Of a stretch of 64,000 bases of DNA, positions 24,093 through 35,826 are shown piece by piece (positions within the stretch are counted from its first letter, which is position 1; each line of letters starts with the position of its first letter). Under the pieces are notes generated by a model. That model saw only the letters and a list, made by a program, of their open reading frames with translations, did no database searches and was not told the DNA's origin. The stretch is from Crocodylus rhombifer (lineage: Eukaryota; Chordata; Crocodylia; Crocodylidae): positions 702,591-766,590 of the forward strand of contig JAVSML010024609.1 in assembly GCA_038503035.1 (NCBI GenBank). The letters are read 5' to 3'. The position numbers were made by a program, and so were the translations under genes.

Positions 24093-27039
24093 GTAAGTAA
24101 TATATTTTTTGTTTTACTTGAAAACTACAAGATTCCTTTCATTTACAAGCAATTAGAAGGGATAGTCAAGGTTTGAGAGATTAAACCCAGATTTTAATTT
24201 TTTTTTTTTTTTTTTGAAAAAAAAAAATGTCTTGGCCCTCATATAGATGACTTCACAGGTCTCTCTAAGAAGTTTCCTAGACTATAAATGTTTCTTGGGA
24301 CCCTTTTTAGATTCTCACCAGGTCTACTGAGCTATAATAAAGGAATGTGCTTCTAACCCACTATTACCCATTTGTTGAATCACTTTATATATAATCAGAA
24401 TACTAGGATTGTACAACATAGTATGCTATTTCAAAAGTTTCGAAGTATCTAGTTAGTCTCATACTCTCCTCTCCTCCCCCCCCCCCCATCAATATCTTTT
24501 TGGCTGAAACCAAAACCCATAGCACGGTGCTTTCAACAAATACATTTGTTCATTAGAGAACTTTGGCTGAACTTTCAGATTCAGTGTTTTCCAGCATGCT
24601 GTGCCTTTTGTAATAATTTAGAGCACAGAAAAAAAAGAGTGAAAAATAGATGTAAAGTGGTAACTTTAAATCCAAAATGAATTTGCTTCCACTTTGTGAT
24701 AATGTAAATGACCATTTGCAAATGATGAAGGAGGTGCAAAAAAAAGAGATTTTGGCCAAGGAAGATTAGATAAGATGCAGTATATTTTAATGTTTGGTTT
24801 CAATTGGAGTCATAATCTAAATTGCTCAAAGTTATGCCCTTACTTTAAAAATCTCCTTAGTTTTCGGAAGCAAGAGAAGTCGTCTTTACTTCCAAATGAC
24901 ATAATGTGGCTGCCAGTATTTATAATCAATTTATAAAATGATGGGAAAAGTACTGTTGCTACAAGGTAAATAAAGTACATGGTTCATCTCAAGCAAATAC
25001 TTACGTTTATTATATGGAATTCATACTAAATGTAGAAAAGTATAATCACAATAAGAAAAACCAGCATCTTACTTTTCATGTATCTCAGATTAAATTTATA
25101 TTTAGGCACCCAAGTAACTGACCTGAGTTTGAAAGATGCAGGGCATAGAATTCAATGGATGACTTAGATGCTCAGGATTCTGAAAAAAAATATCCTTCTT
25201 CTGTTTAAGTGCCTAAGATGTTGACTTTAGTGCTTACATTTAGCCCCCTGGGCCTGAGAGCCTGTGGTACAAGATAGTATTGAAAAAAAAACCTCTTTGG
25301 GACATTTTTATCTATTTTTTTAATAGCTGTGGTTAAAACAGGTTAGGGAAGGCTGCAAAATTAACACTTTTTAGCATTCATAGACTATAAGTCCAGAGCT
25401 CCTTAAAATTCCTCCCCCACTCCCCTTTTAAAATACATATATATTTTAGGACGATCATCATATTCTACCCAGTGTCTTGTTCTTTTTAGCTTGTGTTGCT
25501 CTATGGCTGTAGGCTCCTTTTCATTCTAATGGTTGGGCTTCACAGCTCTTGCTACCCAAAGGAATGAAAATACTAATAGACATCATGACTGTTGAGTTAA
25601 TAGCAGTTGTCAGTCAGTGAGGGACAATTTGCCAATAAAAATGTAAAACTGTAACGTGACAGCAACAGTACAGAGTGTAATACCAAAGAGCAACACCAAT
25701 TTAAGTTTCCCTTTTGAACACTATGATGCTTCTGAATGACTGAAACATTTAAAACCCTAGAGCTATAGTGAGATTTTGTACAATTCGCACAGTAGTAATC
25801 GTGGAGGATTTTTTCAAAGTAAGTGTTGATAATATTTGAACCTGGGTGGCTGGTTTCAGTCTTTGCTATTGTTTCAGTCTTTGTTATTGTTATTTTGAAA
25901 TATCCCTGGTATCCTGGGAGGGGAAAAAAAATCAGGGAGTTGACAAAAATAAAATGCAGTTCTTTGGATCTTTTGTTTAGTCTAAGATTGGGCTACCTGC
26001 TACAATGGTTAATAAAATGAAATATATAGTACAATGGGAAGGAAAAGAGGGAAATTAGTTTACTGTGCAGTGAATGTCTTGTGTAGATGTGCCATATGTG
26101 ATTCTGTACACAACAGTAATATTGGTTTGATAAGATGTATTCATTTTAGAAATGAAACTGTTTTGTTCTTCAGAATTAAATTGTTTATTTCCATAGTTCA
26201 ATAACAGAAAAATGGGAAATTTATCAGTGCAAATTACAGTGATTATTTTAAGTCAGGCATCAAAAGAATTATTACAGAAAATACAATAAGTGACAATTGT
26301 GTTTGAGAATAACTTAATTTTGTACAGATTGATTTTACAAAATGCAGATTTACAACACAGTCTGCTCTGTTGTTGTTGCGTTTGTATTCTTTTTGTAGCA
26401 TGATGAATGCAGAGACAATGCACATTGTTCTTAAACACCTGTTGCAAAATACTGGGGGGGAAAATTTGCAGTTAGCTACTGTTTTATGGAAAGCACTGAA
26501 TGAATTTCTGTTATACATAATTCTTAATCTATTTATTCTATTGCATGCTTCTAGAGATAACATTGTTACCAGTCTGGCAAACTGTCTATTCATGCTTCTA
26601 GAGCCTAAATTACATTTAGAAGTTCTTTTCTCACATCTTATTTAAATTTGGCCTGATGGTTATGGCACTGAAAGGAGGCTCAAGAATCTGGAGGCTGGAC
26701 TTGTCACAGTCTTTTTTTCTTGCTTTACCCCCTTAACGTCTTTTTAGATCAGAAGATAAGGATAGTGCTGTTTCTTACCATGTGTTTTAGTGCCAGTGTT
26801 TAAAAATGGATCCCTAGTCCTGGTTACATTTTCCAGGCACTTTAGTGCCAGGCAGGGGTGATGCGGGTACAAAGGTGTGTGGTTGACAGACCAGAGGTTG
26901 CAACTTCGTAAACCGTAGCAGAAGCATTCATGGTACGGTCTGTCAGATTCCAACGAATCTGCAAATTCCGCTCAATAGTTTGTCACAAGGACATGAAAAA
27001 GGAAGCAAGGCATGTTGGTAATACAAAAAAAATGAGTAG
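24093..27039. other. Start of the 39-kb intron, nothing recognised
   Basis: AT-rich. Contains a T18-G-A11 near-palindrome at 24198-24227, a C-run at 24477-24487 and no recognised element ends. Confidence 0.55.
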
Positions 27040-27490
27040 TAGAAGTCATTTCAGTTTTTTGCCACAGACTTCTCTGGGCACATTCCCATGAGTGGGAATG
27101 TGTGTTGCCCCAGGGACAAAGATCAGCAATATGTGCTGCTGCTGCTTGTCCCTGGGAAGTGTCCATGAATTCATGCTCTGGCGCATGTCATATCATTGCC
27201 CCTGGTAGGATAGGGAAGGCTTGGGATGGCCCCAGCAGCTCACCTGGGGACCTGAGGGCCTCTGGGGGCTACAGCCATGGCAATCCGGCGGCTGGAGTGT
27301 GGCTCCAGCTGTCAAGGTTCTGGTATCCAGCAGCATGTGCTACCCCACTTTTTTAAGGTGTGGGGTTTTTTTGACACTCCCCAGGTCAAAAAAATCTCCT
27401 GTAGTACAAATTAGCAGCGTGGGGAACACCCGAGCATGTGGCACCACATACTGCATGTCCTCACTCATCTGGATGTCCCCTCTATGAGCA
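27040..27490. repeat. GC-rich, hairpin-bearing repeat-like block
   Basis: A base-composition island in AT-rich intron. It contains CACATTCCCA-TGAG-TGGGAATGTG (27078-27101), a perfect 10-bp hairpin. Probably a non-autonomous DNA element, but termini and target duplication were not found. Confidence 0.35.
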
Positions 27491-27846
27491 CTGGGTGAGC
27501 CTTATCATCTCTATTTCTGGTCCTCATGTGTTTCTTGCACAGTGTACTCCTTTTTCTTTTCTCTTTTTGTTGTAAGCGTCTCCAAGTAGAGTGTTCTTTA
27601 ATTGTGTGTTCATGATAGCTAGCCTATTGTATCAATGTAGCTTTGTTGCTGGCATATGTAGTGCCACTGTAACACAAAATATTCAATGTAACACTCATTT
27701 AATGTTATCTTCACATACTTACTGTTTCTGGCTGGCACCCCTATTTCAGTTACTGAAAGTGTCCTTTTGCATATGTGGATTATAGTCCTTTCATAGCTCT
27801 GGCATCATTTCTTCTTTTGTTAATTATTGCATTTAAAACAGTTTGT

Positions 27847-28738
27847 CTAGCAACAGACATTCAAAAAGCCTGAGCCTGAACTGATTCAATCTTTGCAGGT
27901 TAGTCTAACCTGGCTAGGCTAAAGCATTATTTAACTACACAGGCATCCCAGAAGTGCAAGCAGATGCCTGCAGTGGCTCAGGCTAGAAGCTGGGGGGCTC
28001 TAGAACAGCCCTCCCTTCCCTTGCTTAGTGCTGAGCTGAGGGGGCCGTGGCCAGGCCTGGGCAGGAAACTCTTATTAGGGAGGGGGTCCCCCCCCCCTTG
28101 ATAACAGAACATTTATCAGCTCTGTTATCAGCATTTATCAACCCATCAGAAAACAAAGCCTCTCTCATTAGTTTAAGCTCTTCTTAAGCAACTTTTTTAC
28201 AAGGAAGGAATGGAGGGACATTACCAGCTACCTGTTGATTAGCTCCAAAAAGTCTTAAGCTGACAGTCCTGTCTGCCTTTTTCCTGTCTGCCACAGCATG
28301 GACCATAGCCTGCATGTGGTCTGCTAGCTAATGTTGAGCGGTGTCTATGTAGGCAGAGTGGAGGAGGATCCCTGTGTAGCAGGAAGTGGTGAGGGGAGGA
28401 GGGGAGTACGGGGAAGCCAGTCTTTGCCAGAGCTCCAACCAGAGAGCAGAGGAGAGGGGCCAGCTCTGCTGTATATCAGAGATCCCCACCCAGCCCAGAT
28501 AACATGCCAGGATGCTGAGGGAGTCTGGTTTGGGACCAGGAAGAAGTCTGGGACAGACATTGCATAAACTGGTTTTACCCAAATCAGTTAAATCTGATAC
28601 TACATTCAACTAGGTTTGTCTCAAATCGGTTTCAGCCATTTTCAAACTGGTTTATGTCCACTGAACATGTGTTCTGTTACAGGTTTTAAACCAGTTTCTG
28701 ATTACTTAAACCGGTTTATGTGTAATGTCTGTCCCTAG
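27847..28738. mobile_element. Compound DNA element, family GGACAGACATT (copy 3)
   Basis: The outer ends CTAGCAACAGACATT (27847-27861) and the complement of CTAGGGACAGACATT (28724-28738) match at 13 of 15. The last 191 bp (28548-28738) is itself a complete short copy (CTGGGACAGACATT start) of the family at 4379 and 13271. So either the short elements derive from a longer one, or a short copy has captured flanking DNA. Some of the sequence just left of the short copy (GGATGCTGAGGGAGTCTG) is also found left of the 4379 copy. Confidence 0.6.
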
Positions 28739-28980
28739 CCTTTAGCACAACCCTGACATTTTCTTGCCTATACCACCAGTTTGCTTCTTTCATTTTTATC
28801 TAGATATTAAACTCTTCCTTTTTGCCTGATGGTGGAGAACTTTTACCACTTAATGTCCTTTCAACAGCAACCCAACATATTTAACAATAATAATATCTGT
28901 AGGAAGTAAGCCCAGTTATTGTTATTGAGAAATAGGTTGGGTTGCTTTTGCAAGGATGTTAAATGGACTTTCTTGGTTCT

Positions 28981-29051
28981 GAAGTCGTGAGGAGAAGAAA
29001 CAGACAAAACGAAGAGTCATTTTGTCTGTTTCTTCTCCTTCTCATGACTTC
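28981..29051 (+). repeat. Pre-miRNA-sized perfect hairpin
   Basis: Arms 28981-29009 and 29020-29051 pair along their whole length, with one G-U pair and a 3-base bulge, around a 10-base loop. Confidence 0.85.
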
Positions 29052-29371
29052 ATAAGTTCTTCAGACTCAGACAAAACCATGTCTTCTACTGCCTAGTAAC
29101 CACTTTTCCCCTTTTTGCTCATCTCAGATTTTGTAGCCATGTTAACATTAGAAACCGTAAGAGTGTGTTTTTACTGTAGAGTGAATGGCATCTTCATGCT
29201 GTCTCCCATGTCTATACATTTGCTTACATCCACCTGTGAAACAGCACCCCCTGAAACTGTTTCTCAACTACTCTTTCTGTTTCCCCTTCTTCCCCTCATT
29301 TTAATCTATAGAAAAGTTATTATTTATGACATGCCACAAGGCCCAGCTCTTCTGTTGTAAAAAAGCACTGT
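29052..29371. other. Intronic sequence, nothing recognised
   Basis: No exon or repeat recognised. Confidence 0.5.
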
Positions 29372-30049
29372 TTGCATTAAAGGGGAAGGTAGATTAACTC
29401 AAGGCAGACTCAAAGTAGGACATATGGGCTTATGTTTTATTTCCATAGCTGACAGCATAAGGATAACTCCTATACTCAAATCTTTGTGGGTAGCCTATCA
29501 GGTTCAGGATTCATTATGCAAATTTACCTGTTTTCCTTCATAATATGAAATATCTTCCAATAATTATTTGTTTCTATTTCTGTAGTATTTCTTCATGTTT
29601 TCCAGTCTAGTTTACTTTTCTGTTTTCTGGTTACAAAGTGGATGGATGGAACTCTTATTCTCCCTCACCATCTAAATTAGCCTTCTTCAGCCTAATTACC
29701 TTGCCCACCTGGAAATTTTACAACCTCATCTGAAAACTAGTCTCTCCTTGACATTTCATTTACCTAATTTCTCAAGTAAAGCCATCTCTCTACCATGCAC
29801 ACTACCGTAATTGATTAGTCTATCAATTAGCAGTGAGTTTCTTGTACTTCTCACTGTACAACATCAACTAGATGCTATTAGTTTATCTAATTGCTCATAT
29901 TCAGCTCAGCACCATAACATATGAATATTTTGCAAGCTTAAAAAAAAAAGAGTTGTTATATTTTAATTTTTCATGTCACACAGGAAGGCTGGATAAACTA
30001 CTTGTTTGTACAGGTCTGTTAGGTTTCTACTCACTGTCCTATTCCGTAA

Positions 30050-30200
30050 AGCAGGGATAGCAATCTCATCAGGCCCCACAGGCCAAATGAAGGGGACAGG
30101 GCAGTTCTTCAGGCCAGATCAGGACCACGGACTGGCCCTACATGCCAGATCCAGTGCACCAGGTCAATTAAACGTGTGCTTTTTAACCAGACCTGCATGC
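30050..30200. repeat. hAT-terminus-like fragment
   Basis: GCAGGGATAGCAATCTCATC, AGGCCCCACAGGCC and TCAGGCCAGATCAGGACC are reminiscent of the left part of the 'CAGGGGTGGGCAA-GGCCC' hAT family at 30539, but diverged and without a right end. Confidence 0.35.
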
Positions 30201-30538
30201 TATATGACTCAGTAAATCACTTTTCCTACAATATTTAGGTGCTGTACTGTATTTTGTGTAATGCACTTGAATTTTCAGATGTAGAGTGTTCAAAGGATGC
30301 AGTACTTCTGAGGATTTCTGAGCAATACTGTATTTGTCTGTCCTCTTTTGCACATCTTAAAGTCTCTTTCTCTCCTTCTTCCATTTTGCCTCCTTGCTCT
30401 TTACATTCCTCTGAAGTCCCCTTGGACTCTCTCTGTGTTCTTGTCTTTTTTTGTACTGGTCTCACTTTATATCCAGTCATTTCATCTCTTCTTCACAGAC
30501 CATTTTTCAAAATCTATTTGCTTATGTAACCCATAGAA

Positions 30539-31539
30539 CAGGGGCAGGCAAAATACAGCCTGTGGGCCAGGTCCAGCCCACCAGGCCATTCTTTCTGGTC
30601 CACAGGACCCCTAAAAAATTTAGAAAATATTTATCTGCTGCTGGCTGCCTGTCAAAGAGGACAGGAGCCAGGGGCAATAGGACCCAGGAGGAGCCAGCAG
30701 CAGGAGGCAGACACCATCCACCCTCAGTTATTTCCCTGTTTCCTGCCCCTGTCCTGCTCCAGCAGCACGTGGCTCCTGGCTGCATGGCCAGACCAGGGAG
30801 CACAGAGCCCTGCTGGTATGGTGGTGTGTGTGTGCGTGTGTGCGCGTGTGTGTGTGTTTTCTGCATGCATGTGTGTGGGCAGGCAGGCAGGGGCAGAGTG
30901 TGTATGTATGTGTGCAGGCAGGAGCAGTGTGTGTGTGTGTGTGTGTGTTTGTAGGGCGAGTCCCACATGCACTCATACCCCCTTGCACTGCCATACATGC
31001 AGACCCCCACACCCACACCCCCTCACACAGCCCAGCCACCCTTCCCCTGCACATATAACCCCCACAAACCCCACACCCACCCACACCCCACATATCCACA
31101 CACACCCATTCTCCCTCACCCCACTTACCTATGCACCCACAGCCCCCCATAAACCTACCCCCCACAATATACAGGTGTAAGACTTCATTTTAAGCTGTTG
31201 TGCAATCACCTCTATGTACAATACACAAACACATACAAACCAGGGCAAAACTGTTTTTTAAATCAAATTAATTAATGTTTTAGATATTCACTTTTTAGAA
31301 TATAATTGGTATTTTTCTGGTTCCAAGATGGCAAAACTCCTTGCTGAAAGGAGTACTTCTGGGGGCAAGGGGAGGGACTTCTGGTGGTAAATGTCAGGGG
31401 TTAGGGGGCAGGACTTCTGGTCCCAAGATGGCGACCAGGGGGCCGGGTACCTGTCAAGGGCATGGGTACCCATGCAGCCCTTGACAGCTTGCCAAAACTT
31501 GATAAGCAGTCCTCCACATGAAATAATTGCCCAGTCCTG
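30539..31539. mobile_element. hAT non-autonomous element (1,001 bp), nested
   Basis: The element runs from CAGGGGCAGGCAAAATACAG to TTGCCCAGTCCTG and is flanked by identical 8-bp duplications CCATAGAA (30531-30538 and 31540-31547). The start 'CAGGGGYRGGCAA-GGCC-GGGCC' is a familiar reptilian hAT terminus. The interior has a GT-rich block (30825-30950) and a CA/C-rich block (30960-31165) that create long but meaningless reading frames on both strands. It is inserted inside the larger element 29403-32313. A right-half copy lies at 14281. Confidence 0.9.
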
Positions 31540-32344
31540 CCATAGAAGGTTCTTAATAGCCCCATCTTTTCCACTCATCATAATCTTTTTCTTTTCTTAT
31601 TTGCCTTATATATTTAATGTTTCTTTCATTTCTTCTTTGACTCTTTTCCCCTTCAGCTATTCTTTGTAATCTTTGTCACTTCTACAGTAGCCAGGACAGT
31701 CTAATACTATGCAGAGAGTACCCAGTTTGTGTTTCTCTAGTGTTTATATGGAATAACCTTAATTGTATTTAAATAACACAGCTTTTGTAGTAACAAACCA
31801 TAAGGATAATATTAAATTTAAGAGCTTAAAATCCAGTACTATATTTTGGCTATGTTCTTTGGTTTAGTTTTGTCAGTTATCTTTTTATGCTATTTTAAAA
31901 AAGAGAATCTGTAGCAGGTTAGCCTATGGTTTTACTTTTGTAGTATACAACAGGCTAAAACTACCTATACAATTTAATTCTAGATTTCAGAATTCTTTGT
32001 AGTATTGTTTTAGAACTGCCCATTAAGGACTCCGTTATTCACTGACTACTGTTCCTTCCCTTGTTCTTTGTGACATTAACATGAGTTACTTAATCGATTA
32101 CTATGCTGGCAGTCAGATGATGAGTTAGAGTTATGATAACCTGTGCTATACACTTTCTTCTCTCTCTTTAGGTTGCAGTAATATGGGTTATTTAATTGGT
32201 TACTGCACTGGCAGTCAAATGATGAGTTATCACAGATAATTGCAGCCCTATCAAATAGCTTGTTATTAATTTATAATGCAAATAATAGTGATATGTCCTA
32301 CTCTGGGTCTGCCTTGCATTAAAGGGGAAGGTAGATTAACTCAA

Positions 32345-34574
32345 ATCATGCTTTTTTATAAGCCCTTTTTAGATGGAACAAAATAGCCTAAGGAAAATGA
32401 ATTAAAATAAAATAAAGGGAACAACTAATTAACTCAAAGGGCCAAGTCTTGTTCTTTTTACTTTCTTTGCTCCTTATTTTAATTTAACATTTAGCTTAAC
32501 CCCCAACCGCAATGCTCATGCCCCACTGAAAGCTTCCAGCACCCTTTTGCTCTTATTCATTAGCCCTTAATTGGGAACAGTCAGTTGCATCTCCTGGCAA
32601 GGGCTGCATTCCTAATTGACACAAGTGATTTATCTGAGAACAAGATTTCCTTCACAGAGTTGCATATTGGATAGAAGCCATGACTGATGAAGCAGCACTG
32701 CTTATGCAGATGCTAATCATTTGCTAATAGTTAAAGCAACAATGGCACATTTCATTCACTGCCTTAGTGAACAGATGCAGGGGTCTAGAATTGTGGCTCC
32801 GTTCAGGGACCCTGGAAGAGCACAGGCAGTAGCATTCAGATTATGGCTAAAATTTGAGTTTTACCTAGAGGGAAGCAACTTGTTTCCCATGAAATCAGGA
32901 CTAACTTACGAGTATTTATTTTCAGTATGAAGAACTGCCTTTCTTATAAAGGTGTGCATGCAGTAATCTGTTTAAAAATGTATGTGATATCTGCCGCAGG
33001 ACGTAGATGACATTTCTGAGAGAAGCTGCCTGCTGTTGTGGGAAAACACCTGAAACATCAACTCTTAAAGAGATAAAACAATATTGTCTTCATAGCTCTG
33101 CTACACTTCTTTGTGAGTGCAGGCCAAACGGAAAACAGGTGCATACTTTCAGCCAAAAATCATTAGATCAGACATGAAAGCTGAGTAGCAAGGAGTTGTG
33201 TTATGAGTATAGGTGTGGTTTCCACACACACCATTTTTGCTCCCTCCCCTACCACAATGAAGAAGGATTTTCAGTGTACCAGTTTTTGTGTCAGACTGAG
33301 AGATCTTTGTTTTGGCAAGTAGTATGAATTTACTTTCGCACATTTGGCTACCTTTAAAATGTGTCAAGTTGGGCAGTCCAAGTACATACTTGCTTTTGAA
33401 AAACATAATCCTGTGAAAATCTCTGCTTCGTCCTCTACCACCACCTGCTATTTTAAAATGCAGAGTGAAAAATCAAAGTAATTGCCAAGCAAGGCATATT
33501 ACACCTGTCCCTTACACTCCTTTACCCTTTAAAAATGAAGTAATCTTTTGCTGTGTTCCCTTTTCTTCTTATATGAATTATGTCAAAAGATAAGGAAAAA
33601 AAAATTACCATGCATTTGCTTTAGAGGGCATACGAGCCATAGGAATACATGTGTTTTAAGGGACAAAATTTGTTACCTGTGAAGCAGACACTTTAATACC
33701 TATCTCTTTTTTGAGGGACCTTGTGTTGTTAGAGCTGTATACAACTCATTAGTTGCAGGTTGTAGCCGTTAGAGTATGCCTTTTTCTTCTGTGTTAATTC
33801 ATGGCATTGCAGTACTTTTGAATTTTGCTTTGACTTACAATTACATTAAATTTAGTTAAAATGAGAGTCATGACAATGATTTAGCTCAAGTTTACTTGAT
33901 GCTGGGTCTGGGCTCACTCCACATTGACCTCCATTACTTGGTGCTCTTCAGATTAGTGACCTGGAGTGAATTTCAATTTTGTGCTGATACCAGGTTGGTG
34001 ACGTTTTGTTCTTTTGTTTTTGTAATGGAAATTTCACATAGCTTTAAATGTCTCAATGTCTCTGCTCCTTCAGGAGTAGAGATGTTTGAACAAGTTTAGA
34101 TAAAATCTCTTTCAACTCAGACTTTAAACCTTCTTGGGCTTTGACAAAGTTTAGTGAACTTTTATCTTCATAACACTTCAGCCTGGCTTGGTTCTTTTTG
34201 GGTCCAAAGCAGAAATGTGGAGCTCAGCAAAAAGAGAAAAATGGAAGGGCAAGCTGAATATCATTGAGCAATGAATGAAAATGTGCCATGAATTCCAATG
34301 TGCAGAGGTATTGTTTTCAGTTTTATCCATAGGCATTGGTTTAAAATTATTTCTATTCTTGTCCCTCAAAAAATTCATATTCTTCACTGTCCTTTTTATT
34401 ATTATGTTTTTGGGTCCAAGTGGTTGGCTAGTATTCTAGGCCTGGCATATTTGTTTTTTTAGGATGAGGAGTTTGATATGAGTTGGGTACAGTGTTTGGT
34501 ATTACTTTTTGTTGATGGTGCCAGTGATCACTCATGGTCAAGGATGAACACTCCCATGGGTGAAGTAAAGGGTT
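32345..34574. other. Intronic sequence, nothing recognised
   Basis: 2.2 kb AT-rich intron without recognisable exons or element ends. Confidence 0.55.
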
Positions 34575-35055
34575 GTAAATGAGTCCATTGATGGCTAAGA
34601 AGGTGCGATTGTAGAGTCACAGACTCTCTGGCAAACGGCACAAGTGGCAGTTAAAGTGAGGGTCAGAGATGGATTTCTCAGTCTTGTTTCCTTTCTTCCC
34701 GTTTCTGTCATTTTTCTGCCTCCAGGACAAGTTGTTTTTCCTCAGTGTAAGATAGTTGTTGCCATGTATTCCTGTCCTGGACAAGCTTTTCCCAATTTGT
34801 GGTGTCAATGCTACACTGAAGGTTTGCCTTGAGGGCTTCCTTGAAGAGTTTCCTCTGATCCCCTAGTGCCCTTTGTCCTTGACTGAGTTGGGAGTATAAC
34901 TGTTGTTTCTGTTTAAAGAAAATAGAACTCAAGTCCTGTCGTCTTGAACTCTGTAGAACAAATATCAGGCAGGTCTCTTGTACAGAAATCTCTAGGTGTG
35001 CCACTCCAGAAACCTCTCTGTCCAGGAAGCTGTAGGGGCACTGACAGATGTATAG
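34575..35055 (-). pseudogene. LINE ORF2 C-terminus relic, antisense
   Basis: On the minus strand, 34708-35004 reads KQQLYSQLSQGQRALGDQRK, then LFKEALKANLQ, IDTTNWEKLVQDRNTW; an adjacent frame reads SDPHFNCHLCRLPESL. The blocks, in order, are the conserved end of the same type of non-LTR ORF2 as the fragments at 7222-9430 (the YGELxxGxR-GGQxKRYKD and W-xxAxDR-W motifs, then a Cys-x2-Cys finger). Frameshifts separate them, so it is a dead relic. Confidence 0.7.
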
Positions 35056-35060
35056 CTCCC

Positions 35061-35106
35061 CAGTCTAACTCATGGCACTTCATACAAAGTGCCATGAGTT
35101 AGACTG
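35061..35106. repeat. Perfect 20-bp-stem hairpin
   Basis: Bases 35061-35080 are the exact reverse complement of 35087-35106, with a 6-base loop CATACA. Confidence 0.9.
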
Positions 35107-35107
35107 A

Positions 35108-35557
35108 CCCGCCCAACTCAACAGACATTTTCTGTTGGATTGGGAGGGTGGGTGATCAAACTCCACTCTGGAGCTGACCTAGGGAGAGAGGTTGCATGTC
35201 TGCAGCATCAGCCCCTTAGCCCTGCCTCCATCTCTGAGCTCTCCTGCTCTCTCGGGATGGGAAGAATGGAAGGCAGGGGAGGGAGGTCCATTCTGGGGTT
35301 TTCCCAGCCCACTTTGGAGTGGGGAGGTGGGTGGATGGAAGCCCCCCACCTTAAAGTGGAGGTGGTGGCTCCAATCCACCTGCCCCACTGTCCAGTGCTG
35401 GCTGGGAGAACCCCAGACTGAACTCCCCACTTTCCCTCTTCCCCCTCCTATTCTGAAGACAGTTCTGGGAAATAAGTTCCTCCCATTCTCAACCCGGCCC
35501 TGCTTCTAGCACATGCTGATAGGTGTTATTGAAGGTGCTCTGCTTTGGAGCACCTTC
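35108..35557. repeat. Hairpin-rich GC block
   Basis: A second imperfect hairpin (CCCGCCCAACTCAACAGA near 35109 against TCTGTTGGATTGGGAGGG near 35131) follows directly. A third (GAAGGTGCTC at 35531-35540 with GAGCACCTTC at 35548-35557) closes the block. The GC-rich middle gives compositional reading frames only. Probably one or more MITEs; ends not defined. Confidence 0.45.
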
Positions 35558-35826
35558 ATCTGAACCCTCATGTAATGAGGATTCATATTGTCACGTGAGT
35601 GGGCATTTTTAAAGTGCTCTGCAGCTGTGCGCTTCTATCAGTGCATGGTTGTGGAGCACTTTCAGTGGCTGGTCTCATGACAAACTGTCATGTCTGTCAG
35701 CACCCCATGTCTTTTACCTTTCAGAATCATGCACAGATCTATATCCACTGCCCTTTTCTGTCTTTTAACAAGCTACAAAGCCAATGGATAGATAAGCTAC
35801 AAAACAAATATCGTAGCCCTCTCTAC

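Larger units (their letters stand above)
29372..32344. mobile_element. Element with inverted termini flanked by a perfect 31-bp direct repeat
   Basis: Bases 29372-29402 and 32314-32344 are identical over 31 bp in direct orientation. Immediately inside lie 23-bp inverted repeats (29403-29425 and 32291-32313; 21 of 23 match; motif GGCAGACYCARAGTAGGACA). The enclosed segment is 2,911 bp, or about 1.9 kb without the nested hAT at 30539-31539 and its duplicated 8 bp. A diverged 47-bp unit is repeated near the right end (32081-32127 and 32183-32229, about 83% alike). No long coding frame with a recognisable domain. The direct repeat is far longer than the target duplications of known eukaryotic DNA transposons (2-10 bp), so class is unknown. 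Confidence 0.7.

Noticed and set aside
30451..31180. Several His/Thr- and Val/Cys-rich frames on both strands
   Set aside because: Produced by the GT- and CA-rich blocks within the nested hAT.
34708..35004. Possible host gene exon on the minus strand (KEALKANLQ...)
   Set aside because: Motif order matches a LINE ORF2 C-terminus; no splice sites fit and frames shift.
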